From: Brevibacterium oceani
Lineage (GTDB): Bacteria > Actinomycetota > Actinomycetes > Actinomycetales > Brevibacteriaceae
Length of the DNA: 64,000 bases
Assembly (NCBI RefSeq): GCF_013623835.1
Contig: NZ_JABKDE010000004.1
Coordinates: 434,001-498,000 of the forward strand
Direction of reading: 5' to 3'
Shown here: piece after piece, positions 26,233-35,034 of the stretch
How positions within the stretch are numbered: the stretch's first letter is position 1
Layout: every line of letters begins with the position of its first letter
Program-made: the position numbers and the translations under genes
The notes under the pieces: model-generated
What the model was told of the DNA's origin: nothing
What the model saw: the letters and a program-made list of their open reading frames with translations, nothing else
The model's database searches: none

Positions 26233-27477
26233 TTACTCTGCGGCAGGCGAGTTGACGGCCTTGGCGAGCGCTTCGAACGCCCGGATCGTCGGGAAGAGCT
26301 TCGCGGCGTCCTGCGGCAGGCCCCAGCTGGAGAGCTTGACCCCGACGAGGTTCGCCCCGGGGTTGATGTAGATCATCTGGCCGTGGATGCCCAGGGCGAG
26401 GAAGGCGTGCGAATCGGGGAAGGGGAACCAGAACTGGTTGTGATACGCCCCGCCGGGCATCCGATTGTCCCCGGGTCCGTCGGCGAAGGCCTGCCGAACA
26501 TCCTCGGTGGTCGTCAGGGTATCGCCGATCCATGTCGTCGGGGCGACCTGCTGGCCGGTCAGCGACTGGCCGCGGTTGGCGTAGACGTAGCCGAAGCGGG
26601 CCAGATCGCGCAGCGTGGTGTTGATGCCGCCGTCGAACATTCCGACCCCGTACTGGTCGGTGGCGATGAGCGCATCCTGCTCCGCGCCGATCCGCGACCA
26701 CAGCACCCGTGACATGAGCGTCTGCATGGATTCGCCGGCGATCTTCTCGCACACCCAGCCGAGCACATCCGTCTCGCACGAGCGGTATTCGAAGACCCCT
26801 CCGTGCGCGGACTTCGCCTCGAGCGTGGTGAGGAACTCGTACATTCCGATGCCCGGGCTCTCCCGCTTCGCCTCGGACCAGCCAATCGACTCCTCGATCT
26901 GCCTGACCTCGGACTTCGGGTCGAGATAGTCCTCGGAGAAGCGGATGCCCGAGCGCATGTCGAGGATATGCCTCACCGTGGCCCCGGCATAGCCGGAGTC
27001 TGCGAGTTCGGGCACATAGTCGGTGATCAGACGGTTCGGGTCGAGGTCGCTCGAACCCACCAGCACACCGGCGACGGTGCCGACGAGGGACTTCGACACC
27101 GACATCAGCAGATGTTCGGTGCCGGGCGTCATCGCACCGAAGTACTCCTCGGTGAGCACGGTTCCTTTGTGCAACAGCATCCACGCATCCGTGTCGGTCG
27201 ATTCGATGACGCTGCGGACGCTGCGCGCCTCCGAGAACTCCGTCGCCGGGATCTCGACCTCACCGAGGTCCTGCAGATCGACCGGCAGTTCGGCCACCGG
27301 GCCGGTCCCACGCGAGATCGGCGTCGTCGGCAGCACCTGCATGACGTTCTGAAACGACCATCGGACATTGCCGGGATCCTGCCAATTGTCGCGGTCGATC
27401 CCCGCCGACGGATCGGCGGGTGCGACCGCCTCGGCCGGGGGAGTGGGCACAGTCTGCTCCGGTGACGGTTCGGTCAC
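26233..27477 (-). CDS. Serine hydrolase, NylB-like (class C beta-lactamase fold)
   Basis: This 414-residue enzyme shows LLMSVSKSLVGTVAGVLV with the SxxK motif (Ser126, Lys129), FEYRSCETDVLGWVCEK with Tyr231-x-Ser233, and LALGIHGQMIYINP near the C-terminus in place of the KTG box. This arrangement is that of 6-aminohexanoate-dimer hydrolase (NylB) and related esterases/amidases rather than true beta-lactamases. The N-terminal 35 residues are Pro/Ala-rich. No signal peptide is evident, so it should be cytosolic. The GTG start has GAGGTGAAGC upstream. Natural substrates of this family are mostly unknown short-chain esters or amides. Confidence 0.83.
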   Translation of the reverse strand: MTEPSPEQTVPTPPAEAVAPADPSAGIDRDNWQDPGNVRWSFQNVMQVLPTTPISRGTGPVAELPVDLQDLGEVEIPATEFSEARSVRSVIESTDTDAWMLLHKGTVLTEEYFGAMTPGTEHLLMSVSKSLVGTVAGVLVGSSDLDPNRLITDYVPELADSGYAGATVRHILDMRSGIRFSEDYLDPKSEVRQIEESIGWSEAKRESPGIGMYEFLTTLEAKSAHGGVFEYRSCETDVLGWVCEKIAGESMQTLMSRVLWSRIGAEQDALIATDQYGVGMFDGGINTTLRDLARFGYVYANRGQSLTGQQVAPTTWIGDTLTTTEDVRQAFADGPGDNRMPGGAYHNQFWFPFPDSHAFLALGIHGQMIYINPGANLVGVKLSSWGLPQDAAKLFPTIRAFEALAKAVNSPAAE

Positions 27478-27543
27478 GCTTCACCTCGTGTTCTCTGGTC
27501 GGTCACGCCCGCGCGGATCGGCCGCGCGGGAGGCAGTGCAGAA

Positions 27544-27579
27544 CCGCCTCGGGTCGTGATGAGAGTATCACCGAGGCGG
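27544..27579. terminator. Hairpin between ATP-grasp and serine hydrolase genes
   Basis: CCGCCTCGG pairs with CCGAGGCGG, enclosing a second stem GTGAT/ATCAC. It lies downstream of the ATP-grasp gene and upstream of the serine hydrolase gene on the minus strand, so it may end the first transcript. It lacks a T tract. Confidence 0.45.
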
Positions 27580-27600
27580 CCCCACCTACCGTGTGATAGG

Positions 27601-27639
27601 CAGTGCCATCGTGCAGTGCCATCGTGCACTGCTATCGGG
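27601..27639. repeat. 13-bp tandem repeat
   Basis: CAGTGCCATCGTG occurs twice exactly at 27601-27613 and 27614-27626, and a third degenerate copy, CACTGCTATCGGG, follows at 27627-27639. It lies just beyond the ATP-grasp gene's 3' end. Confidence 0.8.
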
Positions 27640-27669
27640 GTCTGGGCCGGCCCACGACCGGGCCCGGAC

Positions 27670-29295
27670 TCAGTCGCCCTTGGCTCCCGGACCGCCGAGG
27701 GCGGGAGCCGGATCCTCGGCCACGACCGGGACCCCGGCGTACATCGCACGGATCGAATCGATGAAATGCTTGGCCCTGATGCTCAGCGCATCGGGCCCGC
27801 CGACATTGGTCTGCAGCGGATTCTTCGTCACCAGCACGCCGAGGTCGGCACCCTTCCACCGGTAGTCCCCGGCGCCGAAGATGCGCAGGAAGAACACCTC
27901 GCTGCCGTTCTGCAGCGGGTGCCAGTCGAGCGCAGCGCGCTTGTACGTCAGCGTCCCGTACTGGTCGAGATAGTACTGACCCGTCAGCGGCGAATGCGTG
28001 ATGTACTCGGTGATCGGAGCCGTCTCCTTGATGATCATCTGGCTCCACTCGTCGGCGCCGGAGAGCTCCTCCCACCGCTCGTTGATCTCATTGACGTCGA
28101 GATCGAACTCGACATCGAGGTATTCGAGCAGATGGAACAGGAACAGCGGCACATCGGCATAGGCGCCTGCGGTGACGTTCGTGATCGCCGATGCCCCTGA
28201 AATGCGCGGATTGAGCTCACCGAGGTAGCAGTCGTCGTTGTCGAGATCGACGAGGACATCGACCTCGAAGAAACCTCGGTAGCCGCGTCGGCGCAGACCC
28301 TCACCCATCTTTCGCACGAGCTCACGGGTCTGCGCCCGCTGCTCGGCGTTGAGGACATCGGGCTTCATCTCATTGCCGCACCAGCCTCCCTTGTACGGGG
28401 TGAGCTCCGCGAAGCCGGCGAGTTCGGTCAGATACGGGCCGACGACGACGCCGCTTGAGGTGATGACCGCCTCGACGGCGACCGGGGTGTTGTTGATCCG
28501 CTTCATCACCTTCAGCTGCTCGCCGATGATGTCATCCTTGTGCGTCTCCCAATCGGCAGCCTCGGAGATGAAGAACGTCGTCTTCCCCGAATCTCCGTAC
28601 GGGGTCTGTACGACCAGATCGTCACCGAGCCCGGCCTCGGCGGCCCGCTCACCCAGTTCGGCGTACGTATCGGCGGTGGTGAGCACATTGGGTACGGAGA
28701 ATGCTCCGGCCTCATTGCCGAGCTTCGTCGTCTCGATCTTCGAATCCAGCTGATTGCGCAGCGCGGCCGAGGGCAGGATGAGATCGTAACCGAGCTCCCG
28801 GCAGATCCTCTCCGTCTCCTCATCGAAGAACACCATCGCCACCTTCACCCGCTCACCGTGGGGGACATTGCGCGTCATATGCGCCCGCACCTCGGCATTG
28901 AGCAGAAGCCAATTGTTGATGGCCTCACCCGAATCGAACTCCACATACGGTTTGTACCGCGGTGAGAATACTCGCGGGTGCGCGCCGTCCCACCCGTCGT
29001 AGTAGGTGACGTAGGAGAAGTTGCGCACCCACCGGTCGATGCCGAGCAGGTTGAACGGGGTGGCGCCGACGAAGAAGATCGGGGTCTGATTCGTCCGGAA
29101 GAAGTGGCGCACCTCGGAGACGTTGCGCAGAGGACGTCTGATCTGCACACGCTCGGCCTCTTCGCCGGTGTATGCCGCATCGGTGGCGACGGCCACTTCG
29201 ACCTCGGCAGGGGCATCCTCGCGAGCCGCGGGCGCGGGTTTCGCCTCCTGCAGATCGGGGCTCGCAGGGCCTGCACTTCGGGGTTCATTCGTCAT
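27670..29295 (-). CDS. ATP-grasp domain protein (biotin carboxylase-like ligase)
   Basis: This 541-residue protein has a poorly conserved ~65-residue acidic N-terminus, a pre-ATP-grasp domain (TPIFFVGATPFNLLGIDRWV), then the ATP-grasp core with DSKIETTKLGNEAGAFSVPN, DLVVQTPYGDSGKTTFFI and the Mg/ATP-binding ELNPRISGASAITN. ATP-grasp enzymes join a carboxylate to an amine or thiol via an acylphosphate. The acceptor cannot be told, and no carrier protein, peptide or partner ligase gene is nearby. The ATG at 29295 follows AAGGAG; the frame is open further upstream without similarity. It is common in actinobacteria under the loose name biotin carboxylase. Confidence 0.75.
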   Translation of the reverse strand: MTNEPRSAGPASPDLQEAKPAPAAREDAPAEVEVAVATDAAYTGEEAERVQIRRPLRNVSEVRHFFRTNQTPIFFVGATPFNLLGIDRWVRNFSYVTYYDGWDGAHPRVFSPRYKPYVEFDSGEAINNWLLLNAEVRAHMTRNVPHGERVKVAMVFFDEETERICRELGYDLILPSAALRNQLDSKIETTKLGNEAGAFSVPNVLTTADTYAELGERAAEAGLGDDLVVQTPYGDSGKTTFFISEAADWETHKDDIIGEQLKVMKRINNTPVAVEAVITSSGVVVGPYLTELAGFAELTPYKGGWCGNEMKPDVLNAEQRAQTRELVRKMGEGLRRRGYRGFFEVDVLVDLDNDDCYLGELNPRISGASAITNVTAGAYADVPLFLFHLLEYLDVEFDLDVNEINERWEELSGADEWSQMIIKETAPITEYITHSPLTGQYYLDQYGTLTYKRAALDWHPLQNGSEVFFLRIFGAGDYRWKGADLGVLVTKNPLQTNVGGPDALSIRAKHFIDSIRAMYAGVPVVAEDPAPALGGPGAKGD

Positions 29296-29479
29296 CGCAC
29301 TACTCCTTAGCAAATGTGATGTGGACAACATATACCAGTTTTGAAGTCTTGAGCCCGATGGTGCAGGAATTGTGTGAACCGGACACGAACGACCGGTCAA
29401 TTCTTCACCGGTGGGCATCGCATCGGGGCCGTGCCTTAGGCTGGGAACGATACTGACCACAGCGGAAAAGAGAGCGGAT

Positions 29480-29929
29480 ATGCCGGTGAATACCGAGAAG
29501 CAGGGAGCCTCGTTCGCCCTGCCTCAGCCCTACGAGGTCTCACGGGAGGCGATCGCGGAGTTCGCGCTCGCCACCGGGGCGAAGGCCGACTACCATTTCG
29601 ACGCCGAGGCGGCCACCGCGCTGGGCTATCGCGACGTCGTCGCCCCGACCACCTTCGCCGTGATCATCGCGCAGAAGTCCGAGGCCGCCTACATCACCGA
29701 CCCCGAATCGGGCATCGACTTCTCGAAGGTCGTCCACGGCTCCGAGCAGTTCTCCTTCACCCGCCCCATCGTCGCCGGCGACGTGCTGTCGGCCGTGACC
29801 CACGTCGACGGAGTCCGCGCCGCAGGCGACAACGCCATGATCACCACCCGCACCGAACTCACCGACGCCGCCGAGCAGCCGGTCGTCACCGTGACTTCGA
29901 CCATCGTCGTGAGAGGAGACGGAGAATGA
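29480..29929 (+). CDS. HadA-like N-terminal MaoC dehydratase (FAS1-like)
   Basis: The 149-residue hot-dog-fold protein reads YEVSREAIAEFALATGAKADYHFDAEAATALGYRDVVAPTTFAVII, matching HadA/FAS1-like dehydratase subunits, which recognise the acyl chain and lack the catalytic hydratase motif. It pairs with the next gene's product to form a (3R)-hydroxyacyl-ACP dehydratase. The ATG at 29480 has a purine-rich AAAGAGAG upstream. The stop overlaps the hadB start (ATGA). In mycobacteria hadABC also sits just upstream of secE-nusG-rplKA, so the locus is conserved. Confidence 0.85.
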   Translation: MPVNTEKQGASFALPQPYEVSREAIAEFALATGAKADYHFDAEAATALGYRDVVAPTTFAVIIAQKSEAAYITDPESGIDFSKVVHGSEQFSFTRPIVAGDVLSAVTHVDGVRAAGDNAMITTRTELTDAAEQPVVTVTSTIVVRGDGE

Positions 29930-30369
29930 GCCCCATCGACTTCTCCCAGCTGACCATCGGAGACACCGTCGTCGAAGCCGAGATCCCCCTCTCGCGTGCC
30001 TCCCTGATCGACTACGCGGCAGCCTCGGGCGACCACAATCCGATCCACTGGAACGAGCGCTTCGCCCGGGAGGTCGGCCTCGACGGCGTCATCGCCCACG
30101 GCATGCTCTCGATGGCCGCGGTCATCGCTCCGATCGTCGAATGGCTCGGCGATCCCGGCGCGATCAGCGACTACCGGACCCGATTCTCCGCTCCCGTCCT
30201 CGTCCCTGATGCCGAGTCCGGAACACCAGCGACCCCGACGACGTCGCTGGCGCTCACCGCCACCGTCGGAGCGGTCGACGCCGCCGTGGGCACCGCCCGC
30301 ATCGACGTCACCGTGAAGACCGGCGAGACCGATGTCCTCAGCCGGACCCAGGTGCGGATCTCCAGGTGA
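29926..30369 (+). CDS. HadB-like MaoC dehydratase, catalytic subunit
   Basis: The 147-residue protein contains the hydratase-2 signature AAASGDHNPIHWNERFAREVGLDGVIAHGML at about residues 32-62, with the catalytic Asp and His. Together with the preceding subunit it would dehydrate (3R)-hydroxyacyl thioesters in fatty-acid elongation. It overlaps both neighbours: its start lies in the hadA stop and murB starts at GTG in its own stop. All three should be made from one transcript, linking fatty-acid and peptidoglycan synthesis. Confidence 0.88.
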   Translation: MSPIDFSQLTIGDTVVEAEIPLSRASLIDYAAASGDHNPIHWNERFAREVGLDGVIAHGMLSMAAVIAPIVEWLGDPGAISDYRTRFSAPVLVPDAESGTPATPTTSLALTATVGAVDAAVGTARIDVTVKTGETDVLSRTQVRISR

Positions 30370-31463
30370 CCGCTGCCGTGAGTGAGGACCTGTCGACATT
30401 CACGACCTTCCGTCTCGGCGGCCCAGCCCAGCAGGTGAAGGTGGCCGAGACCCGCGCTGAGCTTCTCGACTTCTGCGCAGCCCACCAGCTGGGGCCAGAG
30501 GCTGAGGACGCCTCCGATGTGCTCTTCATCGGGGGCGGGTCGAACCTGCTCATCGCCGACGAAGGATTCGACGGCACCGTGTGCGTCGTGCGCACCACCG
30601 GAGTGAGCACCGTCGAGACCTCGACCACCGACACCCAGGTGACCGCCGAGGCGGGGGAGAACTGGGACGAATTCGTCGCCCACACGCTCGACCTCGGTCT
30701 CTCCGGGCTCGAGGCCCTCTCCGGCATCCCCGGCTCCGTCGGGGCGACGCCGATCCAGAACGTCGGCGCCTACGGCACCGAGGTCGGCGAACTCATCACC
30801 TCCGTCGAAGTCTTCGACCGCGTCGTCGGCCAGGTCCGTCGCCTCAGCGCCGTCGAACTCGAATTCGGCTACCGCACCTCGGCGCTCAAGCGTGCGCAGA
30901 TCGCGACGGGAAGCCCCCAGTTCGTCGTGCTCTCGGTGACCTTCGACCTCCAGCACAGCGAAGAGTCGCTGCCGGTCCGCTACGCCCAACTCGCGTCCAC
31001 GCTCGACGTCGAGATCGGCACCCGCGTCCCGGCCGCACGCGTGCGCGAGAACGTCATCGCGCTGCGCCGGTCCAAAGGGATGGTCATCGACCCAGCCGAC
31101 CACGACTCGTGGTCGGCAGGATCCTTCTTCACCAACCCCATCGTCGACGACGCCGCCGCGCTGCCGGCCGAGGCTCCACGGTACCCGGTGACCGATCCGC
31201 TCAGCGGGGCGAAGATCGAGGGGAAGACCAAGACCAGCGCGGCCTGGCTGATCGAACACGCCGGCTTTACCAAGGGCTTCAGCATCGGCGAGGGGAATGC
31301 GGCGCTGTCGAGCAAGCACACTCTGGCGCTGACGAACCGGGGACACGCGAGGACGGTCGACGTGATCGATCTTGCACGCACCATCGTCTCCGGTGTCGAG
31401 GACGCCTTCGCCATCACCCTCGAACCGGAACCGACCTTCGTGGGCTGTTCCCTGTCGAACTGA
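30366..31463 (+). CDS. murB: UDP-N-acetylenolpyruvoylglucosamine reductase MurB
   Basis: The 365-residue flavoenzyme makes UDP-N-acetylmuramate with NADPH, the second committed step of peptidoglycan synthesis. FTTFRLGGPAQQ and FIGGGSNLLIADEGFDGTV are the FAD-binding segments. GLEALSGIPGSVGATPIQNVGAYGTEVGE follows, then FGYRTSALK. DHDSWSAGSFFTNP carries the catalytic Ser, and the C-terminal EPEPTFVG has the conserved Glu. It starts at GTG overlapping the hadB stop codon (GTGA). Confidence 0.96.
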   Translation: MTAAVSEDLSTFTTFRLGGPAQQVKVAETRAELLDFCAAHQLGPEAEDASDVLFIGGGSNLLIADEGFDGTVCVVRTTGVSTVETSTTDTQVTAEAGENWDEFVAHTLDLGLSGLEALSGIPGSVGATPIQNVGAYGTEVGELITSVEVFDRVVGQVRRLSAVELEFGYRTSALKRAQIATGSPQFVVLSVTFDLQHSEESLPVRYAQLASTLDVEIGTRVPAARVRENVIALRRSKGMVIDPADHDSWSAGSFFTNPIVDDAAALPAEAPRYPVTDPLSGAKIEGKTKTSAAWLIEHAGFTKGFSIGEGNAALSSKHTLALTNRGHARTVDVIDLARTIVSGVEDAFAITLEPEPTFVGCSLSN

Positions 31464-31472
31464 GCACTTCCT

Positions 31473-31478
31473 TAGACT
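31473..31478 (+). promoter_or_regulatory. Putative -10 box of a leaderless promoter
   Basis: TAGACT ends six bases before the GTG at 31485, between murB and the metallophosphatase gene. Confidence 0.5.
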
Positions 31479-31484
31479 GGGGGA

Positions 31485-33131
31485 GTGTCACCACGTCGCA
31501 GAACCATCGGCCTCCTCATCGCCCTCGCGGCGGTCGCTCTCCTGACGTTGCCGTGGGCGGTGTTCACCTCCCGGGCCGATCTCACCTTCGGCCCACATGA
31601 GGCGCAGTACCGGATCACCGCTGACTCCCGGCTGACCGTCGACTTCGGTCCCTTGGGCACGCTCCTCGTGCCGGCCGAGGACTACATTCCACTCGGGCTC
31701 GGACTGCACGTCGACATCGGGGAGATCCCCGTGTCCGGAGAGGACCGGGACGACGACCGGCCGGCAGCGGACCCGGATCGGGTTGACGACGGTGGGAGTG
31801 GCGAGACCGGCGGGGGAGCCGTCGACGCGCTCGGCGGAGACGTCGCCTCCTATGCGGCACTGTTCTCGGCCCCGCAGGCGCAGGTCGATCAGGTCGTCGC
31901 CGGACTCCTACAGGAGATCCTCATCCGTTGGGCCTTGGCCGTCTGTCTCATCACCGGTGGGCTGGTCGGCCTTGCCGCCGTGCTCGGCCCCCAGCGCCTG
32001 GAGACCGTCGTGCGCGCCGTCGCGGGCAAGGAGCTCATCGGCATCACCGTCGTGGTCGCGCTCGTCCTCGCCGGTCTCGGCACCGTCGTGGCCCAGAGAC
32101 CGAAGCCCATCGCACCGGACCCGGCCTTCGACGGCACCCCGCTGGCAGGCGCGCAGGTCACCGGCCGCCTCGGCGGGATCATCGACACCGCGTTCGCCGC
32201 GGTGAAGGACTTCGCCGACGACAATGACGCCTTCTACGACCGGGTGCTGACCACGCTGAGGTCGCAGTGGAACCAACGGCCGATCACGGGCAACTGGAAC
32301 GACCGCGGGATGGTCCCGCCTGCGGGGATCGGCGGCCAGGACGATGATTCGAATGACGGCGTGTCGACGTTCGTCTTCGGATCCGACATCCACTGCAACA
32401 TCGGCATGGCCCGAGTCGTCGGAGCCGTGGCCGAGATGAGCGGGGCCGATGCCTATATCGACGGCGGCGATATCACCATGACGGGCACCTCGGCGGAGAA
32501 CTACTGCCTCGACGTCCTCGACGACGAACTGCCGGAGAAGCTGCCGCGCATGATGGTCAAAGGCAACCACGACTCGATGGAGACGACCGGACATGCGAAG
32601 ACGCGCGGGTGGAAGGTCCTCGAGGATTCGAGCGAGGAGATGGCCGGGGTGACCTTCTTCGGCGCAGCGGATCCCAGGCGCACCGTCTTCGGCTCCGGAC
32701 CGCAGCTCGAGACCGATCTCACCGCCGACCAGTACGCGAAGCGATTGGCCGAGGAAGCCTGCGACGCGGACTTCGACATCATGCTCATCCACGATGCCGC
32801 GGTCGGTGCGCCGTCCCTGCGCACCGGCTGCGTCGACTACGCCCTCAGCGGACACTGGCACCGCCGGATCGGTCCCGAGACATTCGGATCGGGAGTCCGC
32901 TACCTCAGTTCGACGACCGGCGGGGCGCTTGCGAATGCGCTGACCCCGGGACCGCTGAAGATGAACGCTGAGCTGAGCATCATCCGCGTCGACAACGCCA
33001 CAAAACGCCCGATCGACGTGCAGATCATCACGGTCACGCCCGACCAGAAAATCATCATCGACCCGTGGGCGCGCTTCCCCGCACCCCTGCCGCTGGCGGC
33101 CCAGCCTCCGGAGGACGAGGCAGGCGAATGA
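31485..33131 (+). CDS. Membrane metallophosphoesterase
   Basis: The 548-residue protein has an N-terminal hydrophobic anchor (residues ~8-27) and two more transmembrane segments at about 145-170 and 185-205. A C-terminal calcineurin-type phosphoesterase domain faces one side of the membrane. Its metal-binding motifs occur in order: GSDIHCN, DGGDITMTG, VKGNHD and SGHWHR. The N-terminal extracytoplasmic stretch is rich in Asp and Gly. It probably hydrolyses a phosphodiester or phosphomonoester at the cell surface; the substrate is unknown. The neighbouring cell-wall gene murB suggests an envelope role, which is inference. Confidence 0.8.
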   Translation: MSPRRRTIGLLIALAAVALLTLPWAVFTSRADLTFGPHEAQYRITADSRLTVDFGPLGTLLVPAEDYIPLGLGLHVDIGEIPVSGEDRDDDRPAADPDRVDDGGSGETGGGAVDALGGDVASYAALFSAPQAQVDQVVAGLLQEILIRWALAVCLITGGLVGLAAVLGPQRLETVVRAVAGKELIGITVVVALVLAGLGTVVAQRPKPIAPDPAFDGTPLAGAQVTGRLGGIIDTAFAAVKDFADDNDAFYDRVLTTLRSQWNQRPITGNWNDRGMVPPAGIGGQDDDSNDGVSTFVFGSDIHCNIGMARVVGAVAEMSGADAYIDGGDITMTGTSAENYCLDVLDDELPEKLPRMMVKGNHDSMETTGHAKTRGWKVLEDSSEEMAGVTFFGAADPRRTVFGSGPQLETDLTADQYAKRLAEEACDADFDIMLIHDAAVGAPSLRTGCVDYALSGHWHRRIGPETFGSGVRYLSSTTGGALANALTPGPLKMNAELSIIRVDNATKRPIDVQIITVTPDQKIIIDPWARFPAPLPLAAQPPEDEAGE

Positions 33132-33256
33132 GTGAGCGCCGACACGCTCACGGACCCGGTCGCGCCGCCGGTTCGACGAACGGCGGTCGGGCACGGTATG
33201 CTCGTTTCTCGTGGTTGGACACCAACCGGATCGTCAAGGTTCGGTCGTCTGATCGA

Positions 33257-33329
33257 AGGGGTGTGGCGCAATTGGTAGCGCAACGGTCTCCAAAACCGTA
33301 GGTTGCAGGTTCGAGTCCTGTCACCCCTG
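33257..33329 (+). tRNA. tRNA-Trp: tRNA-Trp (anticodon CCA)
   Basis: The acceptor stem AGGGGTG pairs with CACCCCT. The anticodon arm ACGGT-CTCCAAA-ACCGT exposes CCA and the T arm is GCAGGTTCGAGTCCTGT. It lies directly before secE, a very common arrangement in actinobacteria. Confidence 0.96.
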
Positions 33330-33426
33330 CGCAGTTGACTCTGCCGAAGTCTCATCGGCTAGGCGCCGTCCTCGACTGGCACGAACAATTGTGAAGCCCT
33401 GACTGAAACCGACCGAGTGAGGATGT

Positions 33427-33705
33427 GTGAGCGACACACCGGCAAAGAAGACTGGCAGCGCACCCAGCAGTGCCTCCAGTCCCAAGAAGCTCGGATTCTT
33501 CGGACGAATCCTGCAGTTCTTCCGCGAGGTTGTGGCGGAGCTGAAGAAGGTCGTCACCCCGACGCGGAAGCAGCTGGTCAACTACACCCTGGTGGTGCTG
33601 GGCTTCATCCTGTTCATGATGCTCCTCGTCACGGTCCTCGACCTGGTGTTCGGCAAGCTCGTCGGTTTCGTCTTCGGCGGAACGCCGCTCTGGCCTCTGT
33701 GGTGA
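33427..33705 (+). CDS. secE: Preprotein translocase subunit SecE
   Basis: This 92-residue protein has a Ser/Lys-rich N-terminus, then the conserved amphipathic helix FFREVVAELKKVVTPTRKQLVNYT and one transmembrane helix (VVLGFILFMMLLVTVLDLVFG). It is the single-helix SecE type found in actinobacteria and clamps SecY in the Sec channel. GAGGATGT precedes the GTG start. tRNA-Trp lies upstream and nusG downstream, the standard order. Confidence 0.95.
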   Translation: MSDTPAKKTGSAPSSASSPKKLGFFGRILQFFREVVAELKKVVTPTRKQLVNYTLVVLGFILFMMLLVTVLDLVFGKLVGFVFGGTPLWPLW

Positions 33706-33787
33706 CACGCTCTTCCCAGTGGCACACTTAAAGCTGAATCTTCACTCCCAAACGGGAATCACAACACGCGAAGCGAGGAATTGATCG

Positions 33788-34705
33788 GTGTCGGATACCA
33801 ATTCACCTGAGCAGGAGACCCCTGAGACCCAGGACGTCACCCCCGAGGAGTCGGGTGCCGCTGTGGTGCCCGAAACCGAAACTCCGTCCGCCGACGCCGA
33901 GGCTGTCGTGGCCGATGATGCGGACGTCGAGACCGTTGCGGACACCGCAGAGTCGACCGACGAAACCGCTGACTCTGCAGATGAGGCCGCCGCCGAGGAT
34001 TCTGACGCAGCGACCGGTGCCGACGACAGCGTCGCCGAGGGCGACGCGGCTGAAGGCGATTCGCCTGCGGAGGCCGGCGATGAGCTCGACCCTGCCGAGG
34101 AGTTCAAGTCCGAACTGCGCATGCAGGAAGGTGACTGGTACGTCATCCACTCCTACGCCGGCTACGAGAACCGGGTGAAGCAGAATCTCGAGAACCGCAC
34201 CGTGAGCCTCAACCTCGAAGAGTTCATCTTCGAGGCCCAGGTTCCGATGGAAGACGTCGTCGAGATCAAGAACGGACAGCGCAAGCAGGTCCGTCGTGTC
34301 CGCATCCCCGGCTACGTGCTCGTCCGCATGGAGCTGACCGATGAGTCCTGGGGCGCGGTCCGCCACACCCCGGGTGTGACCGGGTTCGTCGGCAACGCCT
34401 ACGATCCGACCCCGCTGTCCATCGATGAGGTCTTCTCGATGCTCGCCCCGATCTTCGAGGAGCGTCAGGCCGAAGCCGCCGCTGCCGAGGGCCCGGCCGC
34501 CGAGGCGGCTGCGAAGTCGGCTCCGGTCACCGAGGTGGAGTTCGAAGTCGGCGAGTCCGTCCTCGTCAAGGAGGGTTCGTTCGAGGGCCACCCCGCCACC
34601 ATCCAGGAGATCCGCCCGGAGTCGCAGAAGCTCACCGTTCTGCTCTCGATCTTCGAACGCGATGTTCCCGTCGAACTCGGCTTCGACCAGGTGTCGAAGC
34701 TGTGA
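33788..34705 (+). CDS. nusG: Transcription factor NusG with long acidic N-terminal extension
   Basis: The 305-residue protein couples RNA polymerase to Rho and ribosomes. The NGN domain starts at Trp117 ([22 protein letters not shown]) and includes [10 protein letters not shown] and [10 protein letters not shown]. The KOW domain is near the end ([23 protein letters not shown]). Residues 1-112 are almost only Glu, Asp, Ala, Thr and Ser and must be disordered; E. coli NusG has no such region, though other high-GC actinobacteria have shorter ones. A further Ala/Glu-rich linker separates NGN from KOW. The start is a GTG after AGCGAGGAA. A strong hairpin follows the gene. Confidence 0.95.
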   Translation: MSDTNSPEQETPETQDVTPEESGAAVVPETETPSADAEAVVADDADVETVADTAESTDETADSADEAAAEDSDAATGADDSVAEGDAAEGDSPAEAGDELDPAEEFKSELRMQEGDWYVIHSYAGYENRVKQNLENRTVSLNLEEFIFEAQVPMEDVVEIKNGQRKQVRRVRIPGYVLVRMELTDESWGAVRHTPGVTGFVGNAYDPTPLSIDEVFSMLAPIFEERQAEAAAAEGPAAEAAAKSAPVTEVEFEVGESVLVKEGSFEGHPATIQEIRPESQKLTVLLSIFERDVPVELGFDQVSKL

Positions 34706-34740
34706 TGCTGCACTGATCAACTGATCGCATTCGCGATCGG

Positions 34741-34778
34741 CAGCGGAGGGGCCCGGAGGAATCCGGGCCCCTCCGCTG
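34741..34778 (+). terminator. Terminator after nusG
   Basis: A 16-bp perfect stem (CAGCGGAGGGGCCCGG) with loop AGGAAT is followed by TTGTCT. It separates the secE-nusG unit from rplKA. Confidence 0.85.
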
Positions 34779-34910
34779 TTGTCTGGGAAGCCGCCTCGGC
34801 GACGGTATTCCCCCGTTCAAGGCTGCGCCCGGATTTCGAGCCTTCCTCAGGTCGATATCCGAGCCTGCGCTTGAACCGACGGTGGGCCGGGTGAGGTGGC
34901 TCACGAGCAT

Positions 34911-34940
34911 TTGCTCACGAGCCCGCGCGCATGGAATACT
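34911..34940 (+). promoter_or_regulatory. Putative promoter of rplKA
   Basis: TTGCTC (34911-34916) and AATACT (34935-34940) are 18 bases apart and about 95 bases upstream of the rplK ATG. The match to consensus is moderate. The long leader left downstream could carry the L1 autoregulatory site known for this operon in other bacteria. Confidence 0.4.
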
Positions 34941-35034
34941 GGTGTGGTTTGATTGCGGCCTGCATCCGAGGCCGTCATCGGACGATGTGCCGTATCTGTC
35001 TGGCACATCGAAACTCCAAGATTAAGGACCGTAC

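Larger units (their letters stand above)
34706..35034. other. nusG-rplK intergenic region
   Basis: About 329 bases hold the nusG terminator, a possible rplK promoter and the rplK leader. No ORF with recognisable sequence is present. Confidence 0.6.

Noticed and set aside
26233..27477. True class C beta-lactamase
   Set aside because: There is no signal peptide, and the YxS and HGQ motifs fit NylB-type hydrolases rather than AmpC (YxN, KTG).
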